From NCBI GenBank assembly GCA_018268455.1, contig JAFDWM010000004.1, positions 1 through 62,243 of the forward strand: a stretch of 62,243 nt of DNA, read 5' to 3'. Made by a program: the position numbers and the translations under genes. Shown here one piece after another: positions 8,986 to 17,568 of the stretch. Each line of letters begins with the position of its first letter. Position 1 is the stretch's first letter. The DNA comes from Actinomycetota bacterium (GTDB taxonomy: Bacteria; Actinomycetota; Actinomycetes; Actinomycetales; Microbacteriaceae). The notes beneath the pieces were generated by a model. That model saw only the letters and a list, made by a program, of their open reading frames with translations. It ran no database searches and had not been told where the DNA came from.

Positions 8986-10928
8986 CGGACGACCTCCTCG
9001 GATTCGAGCACGCACACCGGCACGGCCGTGGTGATCGCGGGCACGGCCGCGACAGGCAGATCGCCGTCGACCGGGTGCCAGCACGCCACCCTGTGCCCCT
9101 CGCCGGCGTCGACGAGCTCGGGATCCTGTTCCCGGCACAGGGCGGACGCGAGCGGGCAGCGGTCCGCGAACGCGCACCCGGCGGGGAACGCGCCCGGCGC
9201 CGGGGGGCGGCCGGGGATCATCCGCAGCGGTGCGTCGCGGTCGGTGTCGAGCTCGGGCACGACGTCGAGCAGCGCACGCGTGTAGGGGTGCCGGGCGCCG
9301 TCGTTCAGCCGGCCGGCCGGGAGATCCTCGACGATGCGTCCCGCATACATCACGAGCACTCGATCGCAGGTCTGTGCGACGACCGCGATGTCGTGGCTGA
9401 TCAGCAGGATCGCGGCCTCGGTGTCGCTGCGCACGCTCGCGAGCAGCTGCAGCACCTGCCGCTGCACGGTGACATCGAGCGCCGTGGTGGGCTCGTCGGC
9501 GATGATGAGCCGCGGGTGGTTCATGAGCCCCATCGCGATCATGGCGCGCTGGCGCATGCCGCCGGAGAACTCGTGCGGGAACTGGCGTGCACGCCGCTCG
9601 GCGGCCGGCACGCGCACGGCTCTGAGTCGCTCGATGGCGCGCTCCATCGCCGCCGCGCGGCGGAGACCCTGATGCTCTGCGGCGGCCTCGGCGAGCTGTG
9701 AGCCGATCCGGCGGGTGGGGTTGAACGAGGTCATCGGATCCTGGAAGACCATCGCGAGCGAGGTGCCCAGCAGGGGGCGCAGCGTCCGCTCGGGGGTGTC
9801 CAGCAGCGGCGTGCCGCAGAACTCGAGCCGGGCCGCTTCCACGTGACCCGGTCGCTCGATGAGCTGCGCCGCGGCCAGCGCGGTCAGACTCTTGCCGGAG
9901 CCGGATTCGCCGACGACGCCGATGGCCTCGCCGCGGGAGATCGAGAAGCTCACGCCGCGGACCGGGGTGACCCAGCCGCTCGCCGCGGGGAAGGACACGC
10001 GCAGATCGTCGACGAGGAGGACGAGGTCATCGCTCACCTTCCGCGCGGGCGCGGGGCCGCCCGTGCGTGCGGGCCGAGGAAGCCGGCGCGGGCGCCGTGC
10101 GTTGCGGCCGCCGAGGGCGGCGGCGGCGGTCTCGCCGAGGAGGTTGAAGGCGAGCCCCGCGATCACCACGGCGGCGGCGGGGCCGAGGGCGGCGGCGGGA
10201 TTCAGGTAGATGCGGTTGAGACCCTCGCCGAGCAGCCGGCCCCAGTCGTATGCCGGCATCTGCACCCCGAGCCCGAGGAACGACAGACCGGCGAAGGCGA
10301 GCAGCGCGCTGCCCGCGCTGATCGTCGCATTGACGATGAGCGGCTCGCCGATGTTGGGCAGGATGTGCCGGACCAGCACCCGGAAGCGCGAGACGCCGGC
10401 CACGCGCGCCGCGGCGATGAAGTCGCGTCCGGCGATCGCCGCGGACAGTGTCTGGGTGAGGCGCGCGAATGCCGGAGCCATCGCGAAGCCGATCGCGAGG
10501 ACCGATCCGACGGTGCCGACGCCGAAGATCACCGCGAGGAACAGCGCCAGCAGCAGCCCGGGGAAGGCGACGGCGATGTTGACGAAGGTGGAGATGATGC
10601 GGCCCGCCCACCGGGGGAGGACAGCGGGAGCGGTTCCGAGCACGGTCCCTGAGACGACCCCGATCAGCACCGCGGCCATGGCGAGACCCAGGGACAGGCG
10701 CGTGGCGACCAGGACGCGAGCGAGCACATCGCGGCCGAGGGCGTCCGTGCCGAGCAGGTGGGCCGCGCTCGGGGCGCGGTAGGCGGCGGTGGGGTCGATC
10801 TGCTCCACCTGCGCGCCCCAGACCAGCTGTCCGAACAGGGCCACCAGCACGAGCAGGAGCACCAGGGCCAGCGAGACAGATCCGAGCGGGGTGCGGACGA
10901 CCTTCTTGATCGTGACTGCGGCGGACAT
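8982..10928 (-). CDS. Fused peptide ABC transporter permease and ATPase (OppC-OppD in one chain)
   Basis: The product has 648 residues. Residues 1-290 form an OppC/DppC permease with an N-terminal membrane span, the GTDALGRDVLARV motif, several further spans and the EAA-type loop (GRDFIAAARVAGVSRFRVLVRHILPN). After an Arg/Pro-rich linker of about 25 residues, residues 315-648 are an OppD ATPase with Walker A GESGSGKS, MVFQDPMTSFNP, signature FSGGMRQRAMIAMGL, Walker B LIIADEPTTALD and a Cys-containing C-terminal extension (CAFADRCPLASALC). Such OppC-OppD fusions are known in Actinobacteria, so this is uncommon but not new. AAGGAGG lies five bases before the ATG, which shares one base with the oppB stop (TGATG). 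It completes the translocation pore with OppB and the ATPase pair with OppF. Confidence 0.93.
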   Translation of the reverse strand: MSAAVTIKKVVRTPLGSVSLALVLLLVLVALFGQLVWGAQVEQIDPTAAYRAPSAAHLLGTDALGRDVLARVLVATRLSLGLAMAAVLIGVVSGTVLGTAPAVLPRWAGRIISTFVNIAVAFPGLLLALFLAVIFGVGTVGSVLAIGFAMAPAFARLTQTLSAAIAGRDFIAAARVAGVSRFRVLVRHILPNIGEPLIVNATISAGSALLAFAGLSFLGLGVQMPAYDWGRLLGEGLNRIYLNPAAALGPAAAVVIAGLAFNLLGETAAAALGGRNARRPRRLPRPARTGGPAPARKVSDDLVLLVDDLRVSFPAASGWVTPVRGVSFSISRGEAIGVVGESGSGKSLTALAAAQLIERPGHVEAARLEFCGTPLLDTPERTLRPLLGTSLAMVFQDPMTSFNPTRRIGSQLAEAAAEHQGLRRAAAMERAIERLRAVRVPAAERRARQFPHEFSGGMRQRAMIAMGLMNHPRLIIADEPTTALDVTVQRQVLQLLASVRSDTEAAILLISHDIAVVAQTCDRVLVMYAGRIVEDLPAGRLNDGARHPYTRALLDVVPELDTDRDAPLRMIPGRPPAPGAFPAGCAFADRCPLASALCREQDPELVDAGEGHRVACWHPVDGDLPVAAVPAITTAVPVCVLESEEVVR

Positions 10929-11926
10929 CAGGCCTCCTTGATCGTGGAGCGCGGATCGAGGACGGCGAGGGCGATGTCGACGACCAGGTTCACGAGCAGC
11001 ACGCCCATGCCGTAGATCAGGACGATCGCCTGCACCACGGGGTAGTCCTTGGTCAGGATCGACTGCACGATCATGCTGCCGAGCCCCGGCCAGGCGAAGA
11101 CGTTCTCCGCGAGGACGGTGCCGGTGACCATGCCGGCCAGCAGGAGTCCGGTGAGGGTGAGGGTCGAGGTCATCGCGTTGGGCAGCGCGTGGCGCGTGTA
11201 GACGCGGCGGGGGAGCAGCCGCTTGGCACGGGCGGTGCGGATGTAGTCCTGTCCCAGCACGCTCAGCACCTCGACGCGGATCAGGCGGGAGAACACCGCG
11301 ATCGGACCGACGGCGAGTGCGGTCACCGGCAGCACGAACGAGAGCGGGCCTGAGGCGCCGGCGATCGGCAGCCATCCGAGGGAGACGGCGAAGACGTACA
11401 CGAGTCCGACCGCGAGGAGGAACTCGGGGATCGCTGCGAGCACCACGGTCACGACCGCGAAGGTCAGCTCGAGTCCGCGCCGGCGGCCGCCGCGCGTCGC
11501 GACCGCCATGGTGACGCCGATCGGCACCGAGGCCAGCAGCACGACCAGCACGGCGAGCAGCGCGAGCTGCAGCGTCGCGGGGAGGCGGGTCGCGATGATC
11601 TCCGAGACGGGCTGGTTGGTGAGCATCGAGACGCCCATGTCGCCGGTGAAGAGGTTGCCGAGGTAGTGCAGGTACTGCACGGTCAGCGGCTGGTCCAGAC
11701 CGAGCGCCGCCCGCCGCGCCTCGACCAGCGCGGCGGGGGCGTTCAGGCCCAGTGCCGCGCGCACCGGATCTCCCGGAACGAGGTGGATCATCAGAAAAGC
11801 AGCCGTGACCAGCACCCAGACCGACAGGACGAAGAGCGCCCCGCGACGGACCAGGAAGGACAGCCAGGGGCTGCCCGACCGTGCGGATCGGATGAGTATC
11901 GCCTGGGTGGCAGTGGTGCTGGTCAC
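10928..11926 (-). CDS. oppB: Oligopeptide/dipeptide ABC transporter permease (OppB/DppB type)
   Basis: The product has 332 residues with about six membrane spans. It has the family N-terminus FLVRRGALFVLSVWVLVTAAF followed by HLVPGDPVRAALG, and the EAA-type loop (VLGQDYIRTARAKRLLPRRVYTRHALPN) close to the C-terminus. It would form the membrane channel with the OppC half of the next gene. I chose the GTG at 11926 because it puts the usual short N-terminus before the first span and has GAGGA about nine bases upstream. An ATG at 12043 would add 39 unlike residues rich in Arg and Pro and would run past the likely promoter at 11974-11984. It begins the oppB-oppCD-oppF-S9/S12-M20-GNAT-NSAR run, in which all junctions overlap or are under 30 bases apart. 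Confidence 0.9.
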   Translation of the reverse strand: MTSTTATQAILIRSARSGSPWLSFLVRRGALFVLSVWVLVTAAFLMIHLVPGDPVRAALGLNAPAALVEARRAALGLDQPLTVQYLHYLGNLFTGDMGVSMLTNQPVSEIIATRLPATLQLALLAVLVVLLASVPIGVTMAVATRGGRRRGLELTFAVVTVVLAAIPEFLLAVGLVYVFAVSLGWLPIAGASGPLSFVLPVTALAVGPIAVFSRLIRVEVLSVLGQDYIRTARAKRLLPRRVYTRHALPNAMTSTLTLTGLLLAGMVTGTVLAENVFAWPGLGSMIVQSILTKDYPVVQAIVLIYGMGVLLVNLVVDIALAVLDPRSTIKEA

Positions 11927-11973
11927 GGCTGGGTCCTCACGGGTGCGAAAAGATCGAGGCGGGTCCGGTGGGA

Positions 11974-11984
11974 CCGAGGCTATT
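11974..11984 (-). promoter_or_regulatory. Candidate promoter core (AATAGCCTCGG) before oppB
   Basis: On the minus strand the 11 bases AATAGCCTCGG contain TAGCCT, which fits an actinobacterial TANNNT -10 box, 48 bases before the GTG. The same 11 bases occur 51 bases before the S12 gene at 17394. No convincing -35 box is seen. The 150-base gap after the upstream S12 gene also suits a separate promoter here. Confidence 0.45.
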
Positions 11985-12076
11985 GACCGGGTCAGGGAAC
12001 CGGGTTGTCGAGCGCCACGAGATGGGCGGGCGAAGTTGTGCATGATGACAACGTCGCCCGCCCCCGGGTCGTCGGA

Positions 12077-13393
12077 TCAGATGCGCGGGGCCGCGCGCAG
12101 TCCCATGTGCAGGAGTTCCGTGCCATCCGCGGTGGTGAGGAACCGGCCCACCGCGCGCCCCTCGGGGTTGCGCAGCAGCAGATCAGCTCCCAGCGTGGCG
12201 CGCACGGTCGGCAGCGACGGCAGACCCAGGTCGATGAGATCCTGGCGCAGCTCGGGCGTGATCACGATCTCGTCGCGCTCGCGCGTCACCACGTTCTGCC
12301 AGAGATTGACGTCGTAGCGCCCGAGGACGTCATCGGGCGACGAGTGCGGCTCGACCTCCTGCGCCGGCGCGGGACGGATCCCGCGCAGGTTCTCCAGGCA
12401 CCAGGAAACGACCTGCTGGCCGAGCCCGCTCGCACCGTTGGTGAGCACGGTCACGGCGAGGTCGTGATCCGGCAGCAACACCATCTCGCTGATCTGCAGG
12501 TTGCTGATGTTCCCGCCGTGACTCACGACGCGTGCGTCGCCGACGTGCGTGAGCAGCCAGGGGAGGCCGATCCCCTCAAGGGGCGGTCCCACCTCGATGT
12601 GCTCGCGCTGCATCATCCGCCGCGTCTCGTCGCCGATCGGGGCGGTTCCCTCGGCTTCGCCGCGCAGATGGAACCGGGCGTATCGCAGCTGGTCGCGCAC
12701 CGACGAGAGCAGGCCGCCCTCGGGCGCCATGTCCCGGGCGAGGCCCCAGACCGGTGCGGGGGTCGCGACGCCGTCGACGACGACATGCCCGGTCACGACG
12801 GGCCGGGTGATCGCCTCCCACGGGAAGTACACGCTATCCGCCATGCCGAGAGGCTTCAGGACCGACTCGGTGACGAGCTCCTCGAACCCGCGGCCGGACG
12901 CGACAGCGCAGAGGTGGCCGAGCAGGCGCAGGCCGCTGTTGCTGTACGACGCGATCGCCCCCGGCGGGAAGAGCTGCGCAAGCGCGCCGAAACCGGCGAT
13001 GCTCTTCTTCAGCGCATCAGCTCCCCAGTCCTCGGCATCCTCGTCGATGTCGCCGAGGAACCCGCCGGAGTGCGTGAGCAGGTGCCGCACCCTGAGCTGC
13101 TCGAGGGCGTCCGCGTCGGCGAGACGGAGATCGGGCACGAGGTCAGCGACCCGTGTGTCCAGCCCGAAGGCGCCCTGTTCGATGAGGCGCAGCGCGGCCG
13201 TGGCGGTCACGGTCTTCGAGGTGGACCCGATCGCGAACAGGGTGTCCGCGGTCACGGGCGCCCCTGTCGCCGTGGAGGCGACGCCCGTCGTGAGCACGTG
13301 CTCCGTGCCGCCGTCCAGGATGCCGACCGCGATACCGGGCACCTTCGTCGTGCGCGCGCCGCTGTCCAGCAGCTCCTGCAGTTCATCGAGCAT
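12077..13393 (-). CDS. S12-family serine hydrolase (beta-lactamase/D-aminopeptidase/esterase fold)
   Basis: The product has 438 residues and no signal peptide. The active-site motifs are S57-x-x-K60 (IGSTSK), Y150-x-N152 (ASYSNSG) and a late H-x-G (SHGGN). A C-terminal beta-barrel-like domain (DDVLGRYDVNLW to the end) resembles the extra domain of D-aminopeptidase-like S12 proteins. The lack of KTG argues against a true class C beta-lactamase. In the cytoplasm and next to a peptide importer, hydrolysis of short peptides, perhaps with D-residues, is a reasonable inference; ester hydrolysis cannot be excluded. It follows the binding-protein gene by 11 bases, with GAGGGGCGG before the ATG, so the two are very likely co-transcribed. 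Confidence 0.88.
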   Translation of the reverse strand: MLDELQELLDSGARTTKVPGIAVGILDGGTEHVLTTGVASTATGAPVTADTLFAIGSTSKTVTATAALRLIEQGAFGLDTRVADLVPDLRLADADALEQLRVRHLLTHSGGFLGDIDEDAEDWGADALKKSIAGFGALAQLFPPGAIASYSNSGLRLLGHLCAVASGRGFEELVTESVLKPLGMADSVYFPWEAITRPVVTGHVVVDGVATPAPVWGLARDMAPEGGLLSSVRDQLRYARFHLRGEAEGTAPIGDETRRMMQREHIEVGPPLEGIGLPWLLTHVGDARVVSHGGNISNLQISEMVLLPDHDLAVTVLTNGASGLGQQVVSWCLENLRGIRPAPAQEVEPHSSPDDVLGRYDVNLWQNVVTRERDEIVITPELRQDLIDLGLPSLPTVRATLGADLLLRNPEGRAVGRFLTTADGTELLHMGLRAAPRI

Positions 13394-13404
13394 GGTTCCG
13401 CCCC

Positions 13405-14985
13405 TCACTGGTACATGCGGATCGAGGTCGGGTCGATGCCGTCGTCTTCGGTGAAGGTGGCCTTGTTCGCGAACGTGCGCCGGGCGATGTTCGCGTAGAG
13501 GACCACGGAGGACGTGGTCAGCAGCGACTTCTCGGCGGCCGCCCAGTCGTCGCACCCCTCCGTGCCCGCCTTGGCGGACGCGGCCGTGACCGCGGCGACG
13601 TAGTCCGGGTCGTCGATCGAGGCGAAGTTGGCGCCGTCGGGCGGGGTCGGGCCGGAGACGAACGGCACGAGCGAGGTGGGCAGTCCCACCGTGACCCCGG
13701 CGCCCGAGATGTCCCAGTCCCCGGTCGAGAGCAGCGTCTCACTGATCGACGGGCCGTCCAGGGACTTGACGGTCACGTCCACGCCGATCTTGTTCCACAT
13801 CGACTGCAGAAGCTCGACGGCCGCCGTGCCGGTGTCGCCCAGGGCCGAGGAGTAGATCATCTTGAGCGTGAGCGGCTTGCCGTCCTTGGCGCGCACGCCG
13901 TCGGATCCGAGCTTCCAGCCGGCCGCGTCGAGGGCGACGCCGGCGGCTTTCGCGTCGAACCCGGGGATGTTGCCCTTGACCGTGTCGGCACGGCACGGGT
14001 TCGGGGCGACCGTCACGAAGCCGGTCGGGACCTCGCCCGCGAAGACCTGACGCGCCTGGGCCAGGTCGACCGCCTGGGTGAGCGCCTTGCGCACGGCGGG
14101 ATCCGCCGTCGCCCTGCCGTCGGCCTGGTTGTAGATCAGCTGACCGGCCGTGGCGAGGATCTGCGTGCTGAAGAGCTTGGCGTTCTGGAGGCGCTGCTGA
14201 TCCGGTCCGACCACGCCGGCGGCGTTGACCTCGCCCGACATCACGAGGTTGGCCGCGGTGGTCTCGTTGGGGATCACCCGGAACACGGCCTTGTCCGGCA
14301 GGCCCTTCTGGTTCGGATCCCAGTCGCCGGGCCCCCACGTGAAGTCCTTGCGACGGGTCAGGGTGTACTGGCTGTTCGGGGCGATCTCGGTCATCGTGAA
14401 CATGCCCGTCGCGCCCTTGCCCGCGGCGAGGGCCTTGGGATCCTTCAGCACGGTGCCGCACACGATCGAGATGTTGCCGATGTTCTGCAGCAGGAACGCG
14501 TCGGGGCGGCCGCTGGTGACCGTCACCGTACGGGTGGCGTCGTCGCCGACGGCGGTCGTTCCCGGCTGCACCTCGAGGCCGACGAGGGGGGAGCCTGTGG
14601 CGGGATCCGCGACGTGGCTGATGTTGGCGGCGACGTCGGTCGCCGTCAGCGGGGTGCCGTCATCGCAGGTGAGCTTGTCACGCAGCGTGAAGGTCGCGGT
14701 CGTGGTGTCTGCGGTCCACTTCTCCGCGAGACCGGACGTGGCGCTGCCGTCGTCGTTGATCGAGATGAGGCGTCCGTAGAGGAAGCGGTCGACGCCGCGC
14801 GCCACGGACAGCGCCGTGATGAACGGATCGAGCGTACCGGGGTCGGTCGAGAGCGCCTGCGTGAACGTCTTTCCGTTCGCGAGCACGACATCCTTGCCGG
14901 CTCCGGCCGCGCCGCCGCCGGCGCAGGATGTCAGGACGAGAGCGGTCGCGCCGAGGAGCGCGATGAGCGGGGTGCGGGATCGCAT
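13405..14985 (-). CDS. Peptide ABC transporter substrate-binding lipoprotein (SBP family 5)
   Basis: The product has 526 residues. The N-terminus is a lipoprotein signal with basic MRSR, a hydrophobic core and lipobox L-T-S-C (Cys21), followed by a Gly/Ala linker. The body matches DppA/OppA-type family 5 proteins: ALSTDPGTLDPFITA, then LAEKWTADTTTATFTLRDKLTCDDGTPLTATDV, and later the DPAVRKALTQAVDL block. It would sit on the outer face of the membrane and hand peptides to OppB/OppC. GGAGG lies seven bases before the ATG. Upstream, a strong 12-bp hairpin separates it from the class A-like gene; downstream an S12 gene follows at once. Family 5 also binds nickel or glycosides, but the Opp-type permease and peptidases around it favour peptides. 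Confidence 0.92.
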   Translation of the reverse strand: MRSRTPLIALLGATALVLTSCAGGGAAGAGKDVVLANGKTFTQALSTDPGTLDPFITALSVARGVDRFLYGRLISINDDGSATSGLAEKWTADTTTATFTLRDKLTCDDGTPLTATDVAANISHVADPATGSPLVGLEVQPGTTAVGDDATRTVTVTSGRPDAFLLQNIGNISIVCGTVLKDPKALAAGKGATGMFTMTEIAPNSQYTLTRRKDFTWGPGDWDPNQKGLPDKAVFRVIPNETTAANLVMSGEVNAAGVVGPDQQRLQNAKLFSTQILATAGQLIYNQADGRATADPAVRKALTQAVDLAQARQVFAGEVPTGFVTVAPNPCRADTVKGNIPGFDAKAAGVALDAAGWKLGSDGVRAKDGKPLTLKMIYSSALGDTGTAAVELLQSMWNKIGVDVTVKSLDGPSISETLLSTGDWDISGAGVTVGLPTSLVPFVSGPTPPDGANFASIDDPDYVAAVTAASAKAGTEGCDDWAAAEKSLLTTSSVVLYANIARRTFANKATFTEDDGIDPTSIRMYQ

Positions 14986-15071
14986 CAGAAGCCTCCAGCT
15001 GTGTTCGGGTGGTGCGGGATGAGGAAGAGGGGTGGTGCAGGAGAAGAAGGGGACAGAGGTCGTCGGTGGGG

Positions 15072-15100
15072 CCGGGCCGATCCTGAACGGATCGGCCCGG
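15072..15100 (-). terminator. Perfect 12-bp stem-loop between class A-like gene and binding-protein gene
   Basis: Bases 15072-15083 and 15089-15100 form a perfect GC-rich 12-bp stem around the 5-base loop TGAAC, starting 4 bases after the stop of the gene ending at 15104. There is no T-run. It may be a partial terminator, or a 3' end that shields the upstream message and sets separate levels for the binding protein. Confidence 0.6.
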
Positions 15101-15103
15101 ATG

Positions 15104-16009
15104 TCAGGACCGCTCGGAGCGCAGCTTCTCGACGGCGGCGAAGCCGGCGTGGCCGATCGAGGCGTCGACGCGCGGCAGTCGATCGTCGAGCGTGTGCGCG
15201 CGAGTGAACACGGCGACCGCGTACTGGCGGCCGTCGGGGTAGGTGACGACGCCCGCCTCATTGCGCCAGCGCGGGACGGTTCCGGTCTTCGCCGCGATGC
15301 TCACCCCGTTCGGAAAACCGGACGTCAGGCGGTGCGGCCAGATCTGCTGCGCCATGATCGCCCTGGCCTGTGCGCAGGCCTCGGCGGGGGCGGCGGTGTC
15401 GGTCCACAGGGCGTTCAGGAGTGTCGTCACGTCGCGAGGGGTCGACGCCGAGGTGCGCGCGGGGTCGAGGGCGGAGATCCCGAGCAGCCGCTCCGGCTCC
15501 GCGCCGGACAGCAGCTTCTCCAGATCGTCATCGTCGGAGCCTCCGAGGTCGGCGAACACGGAAGCGATCAGATCCTCGCAGCATCCGATGAGCCGCGTGT
15601 TCCGCAGGCCCAGGTCGGCGATCACCCGATCGACGGCGTCACCGCCCAGACGGTGATACAGGACGTCGGTGGCGGCGTTGTCGCTCATCGTCATCATGTT
15701 CCGGGCGAGATCGCGCCAGCTCGCCTGCACATCATCCGCGAACCCGGCGGTGCCGACGCCGCCGACGCGGTAGCGCGCGGTGACGGTGGTCGTCGCGGTC
15801 GGATCCAGCGTGCCCGCCGCGACGGCCCGGACGTAGGCGGTCAGCACCAGGATCTTGAAGACCGAGGCGAGCACGACGGGCTCGTCGGCGCCGGAGTCCA
15901 CCTCCGGACCGCCCTCGGCGCCGATCTCGCGGGCGTGCAGGAAGCCCTCCGTGTCCGCGTCCGCGAAGATCTCCGCGATCGAGGTCGCGGTCGCGGCGAG
16001 CGCGCTCAT
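15104..16009 (-). CDS. Class A beta-lactamase-fold serine hydrolase, cytoplasmic
   Basis: The product has 301 residues. The penicillin-binding motifs are S49-x-x-K52 (ASVFK), S109-D-N111 (MMTMSDNAATD) and K241-T-G (AAKTGT), with the STPRDV stretch typical of the class A fold. I cannot find the E166-containing omega-loop motif (E-x-x-L-N), so a beta-lactamase with normal deacylation is doubtful. An amidase/esterase or DD-peptidase-like role is as likely. No signal peptide or lipobox is present, which is unusual for this fold. The ATG overlaps the stop of the upstream S12 gene by 4 bases (ATGA), so the two are probably coupled. The substrate is unknown. Confidence 0.82.
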   Translation of the reverse strand: MSALAATATSIAEIFADADTEGFLHAREIGAEGGPEVDSGADEPVVLASVFKILVLTAYVRAVAAGTLDPTATTTVTARYRVGGVGTAGFADDVQASWRDLARNMMTMSDNAATDVLYHRLGGDAVDRVIADLGLRNTRLIGCCEDLIASVFADLGGSDDDDLEKLLSGAEPERLLGISALDPARTSASTPRDVTTLLNALWTDTAAPAEACAQARAIMAQQIWPHRLTSGFPNGVSIAAKTGTVPRWRNEAGVVTYPDGRQYAVAVFTRAHTLDDRLPRVDASIGHAGFAAVEKLRSERS

Positions 16010-17394
16010 GCGTCCACCCGGCGGTCGGCGCGTCCGGTGTGCAGGTACAGGGCGCGGCCGCTGCCGTCGTCACCGACGAACGCGTGCGGCAGCCGCATAC
16101 CGTGCTCCTCCTTGCGGGGGAGGAGGCTGTCGCCGGACCAGCCGACGAGCTCGACGGGGACGGGAGCCGGCCCCAGGTCGGCGAACATCCCCTTCATCGT
16201 CTGGGTGAGCCAGATCCGTCCCTCGTCATCGACGCTCACGGTGGAGTCCGAGACCGAGGACGAGTAGGTGCCGAGGATGCGGTCGAGATCGACGTCGACC
16301 GGCGACGCGGGCAGTGCGGGCAGCGCCGGCACATCGACCCCGGCGAGCGCGGCGAGAACCTTGGAGAACAGGCGGTGGTAGAGCTCGATGGTGTCGCCGC
16401 CGTTCGTGAGAAGTACCACGGCGACGCCCGCAGAGGGCACGAAGCGCAGGAACGCGTTCTGCCCGATCGTGCCGCCGTCGTGTCCGTACACCGGGCCGCC
16501 GGCCCAGTCGAAGATCTCCCAGCCCAGGCCCCACGCGTCGCCCATGACGCCGAGGTCGGGCAGATCCACCTGACGCTCCTGCATGGCCGAGACGCTCCGG
16601 GCGGACAGGACGCGCGTGCCGTCCGCGGCGGCGCCGCCGGCCATGTGCATGCCCGCGAAGCCCAGCAGGTCTCGCGCGGTCATCGCGAGCATCGATCCGG
16701 CGGGCGCGTTGGAACGCACCAGGCTCCACATCGGGGCGGGAACGGGCTCGCCGCCGTCGTCGGTGCGGACGTGCCCGAGCGCCGCGCGGAACATGATCGC
16801 CTGCGACGCGTCGGTGGCCACGTGCGTGAGCCCCAGCGGGCCGGCCAGGTGCGCGTGCAGAGCCTGGTCGTACGTCTGGCCGCGCAGCACCTCGACGATG
16901 CGGCCGAGCACCACGAAGGCGGCGTTGTTGTACGAGAAGCGCTCGCCGGGGGCGAAGAGCTGCGGGGCGTCGGCGATCGTCGCCAGGTACTTCTCGATCG
17001 CGTCGTCGCCGGCACCGGTGTCGTTGAAGAAGTCGCCCTCGAAACCGCTCACGTGGCTGAGCAGCTGACGGGCCGTGATGGCGGAGGCGGCCGCGTCGTC
17101 GCCGATCGCGAAGGCGGGGACCGTGTCACGCACCGGGGCGTCGAGATCGAGCAGACCCTCGTCCACGAGCTGCATGATGAGCGTCGCGGTCCAGGTCTTG
17201 GTGATGGAGCCGATCTGGAAGACCGAGTCCTCATCGGCTTCCACGCCGGTGTTCTTGTTCAGGATCCCGGCCGCGGCGGTGACGATCTCGCCGCCGGCGA
17301 GGATTCCCACGGATGCGGCGGGGACGTGCGCGTCGGCGATCAGTGCGGGGAGGTTCTCCCGCACCCAGGTGCCGATTTCGTTCAGGTCGGACAT
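16006..17394 (-). CDS. S12-family serine hydrolase (beta-lactamase/D-aminopeptidase fold)
   Basis: The product has 462 residues and no signal peptide. The motifs are S63-x-x-K66 (GSITK), Y155-x-N157 (YNN) and H-x-G (GHDGGT). It resembles the S12 half of the S9-S12 fusion more than the other S12 gene: both have D-T-G-x-G-D-D near the second helix and YGHDG-x-T-I-G-Q with AFLR after it. That points to duplication within the island. A C-terminal beta domain (LGTYSSSVSDSTVSVDDEG) follows. It is the first gene of a transcript: AGAGGAG lies six bases before the ATG, and a TAGCCT -10 candidate is about 54 bases upstream. A role on imported peptides or amides is inferred from context. Confidence 0.88.
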   Translation of the reverse strand: MSDLNEIGTWVRENLPALIADAHVPAASVGILAGGEIVTAAAGILNKNTGVEADEDSVFQIGSITKTWTATLIMQLVDEGLLDLDAPVRDTVPAFAIGDDAAASAITARQLLSHVSGFEGDFFNDTGAGDDAIEKYLATIADAPQLFAPGERFSYNNAAFVVLGRIVEVLRGQTYDQALHAHLAGPLGLTHVATDASQAIMFRAALGHVRTDDGGEPVPAPMWSLVRSNAPAGSMLAMTARDLLGFAGMHMAGGAAADGTRVLSARSVSAMQERQVDLPDLGVMGDAWGLGWEIFDWAGGPVYGHDGGTIGQNAFLRFVPSAGVAVVLLTNGGDTIELYHRLFSKVLAALAGVDVPALPALPASPVDVDLDRILGTYSSSVSDSTVSVDDEGRIWLTQTMKGMFADLGPAPVPVELVGWSGDSLLPRKEEHGMRLPHAFVGDDGSGRALYLHTGRADRRVDA

Positions 17395-17444
17395 GTGCGC
17401 TCCTCTTCCTCGAGTGCGCCGTCGGTCAGGATGACGGCGATAGG

Positions 17445-17455
17445 CCGAGGCTATT
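17445..17455 (-). promoter_or_regulatory. Candidate promoter core (AATAGCCTCGG) before the S12 gene
   Basis: This is the same 11 bases as before oppB, at nearly the same distance from the start codon (51 versus 48 bases). TAGCCT fits a TANNNT -10 box and would give a leader of about 47 bases. No clear -35 box is seen. Confidence 0.45.
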
Positions 17456-17568
17456 CGGGCGGATCGGCGGGCCGTTGGTGTGTGCCGACGAGGCTTCGGG
17501 AGACCTTGGTGCCCTCGGACAAGGCCCCGTGCGTCAGCGGCGTGGGGTGCAGCGAAGCACCGTGTCCG

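Noticed and set aside
11927-12043. ATG at 12043 as the start of oppB
   Set aside because: It adds 39 residues unlike OppB and would include the probable promoter in the coding sequence.
15104-17394. Antibiotic-resistance beta-lactamases
   Set aside because: The S12 proteins have H-x-G instead of KTG, the class A-like one lacks a visible Glu166, and none has an export signal, so drug hydrolysis outside the membrane is not supported.
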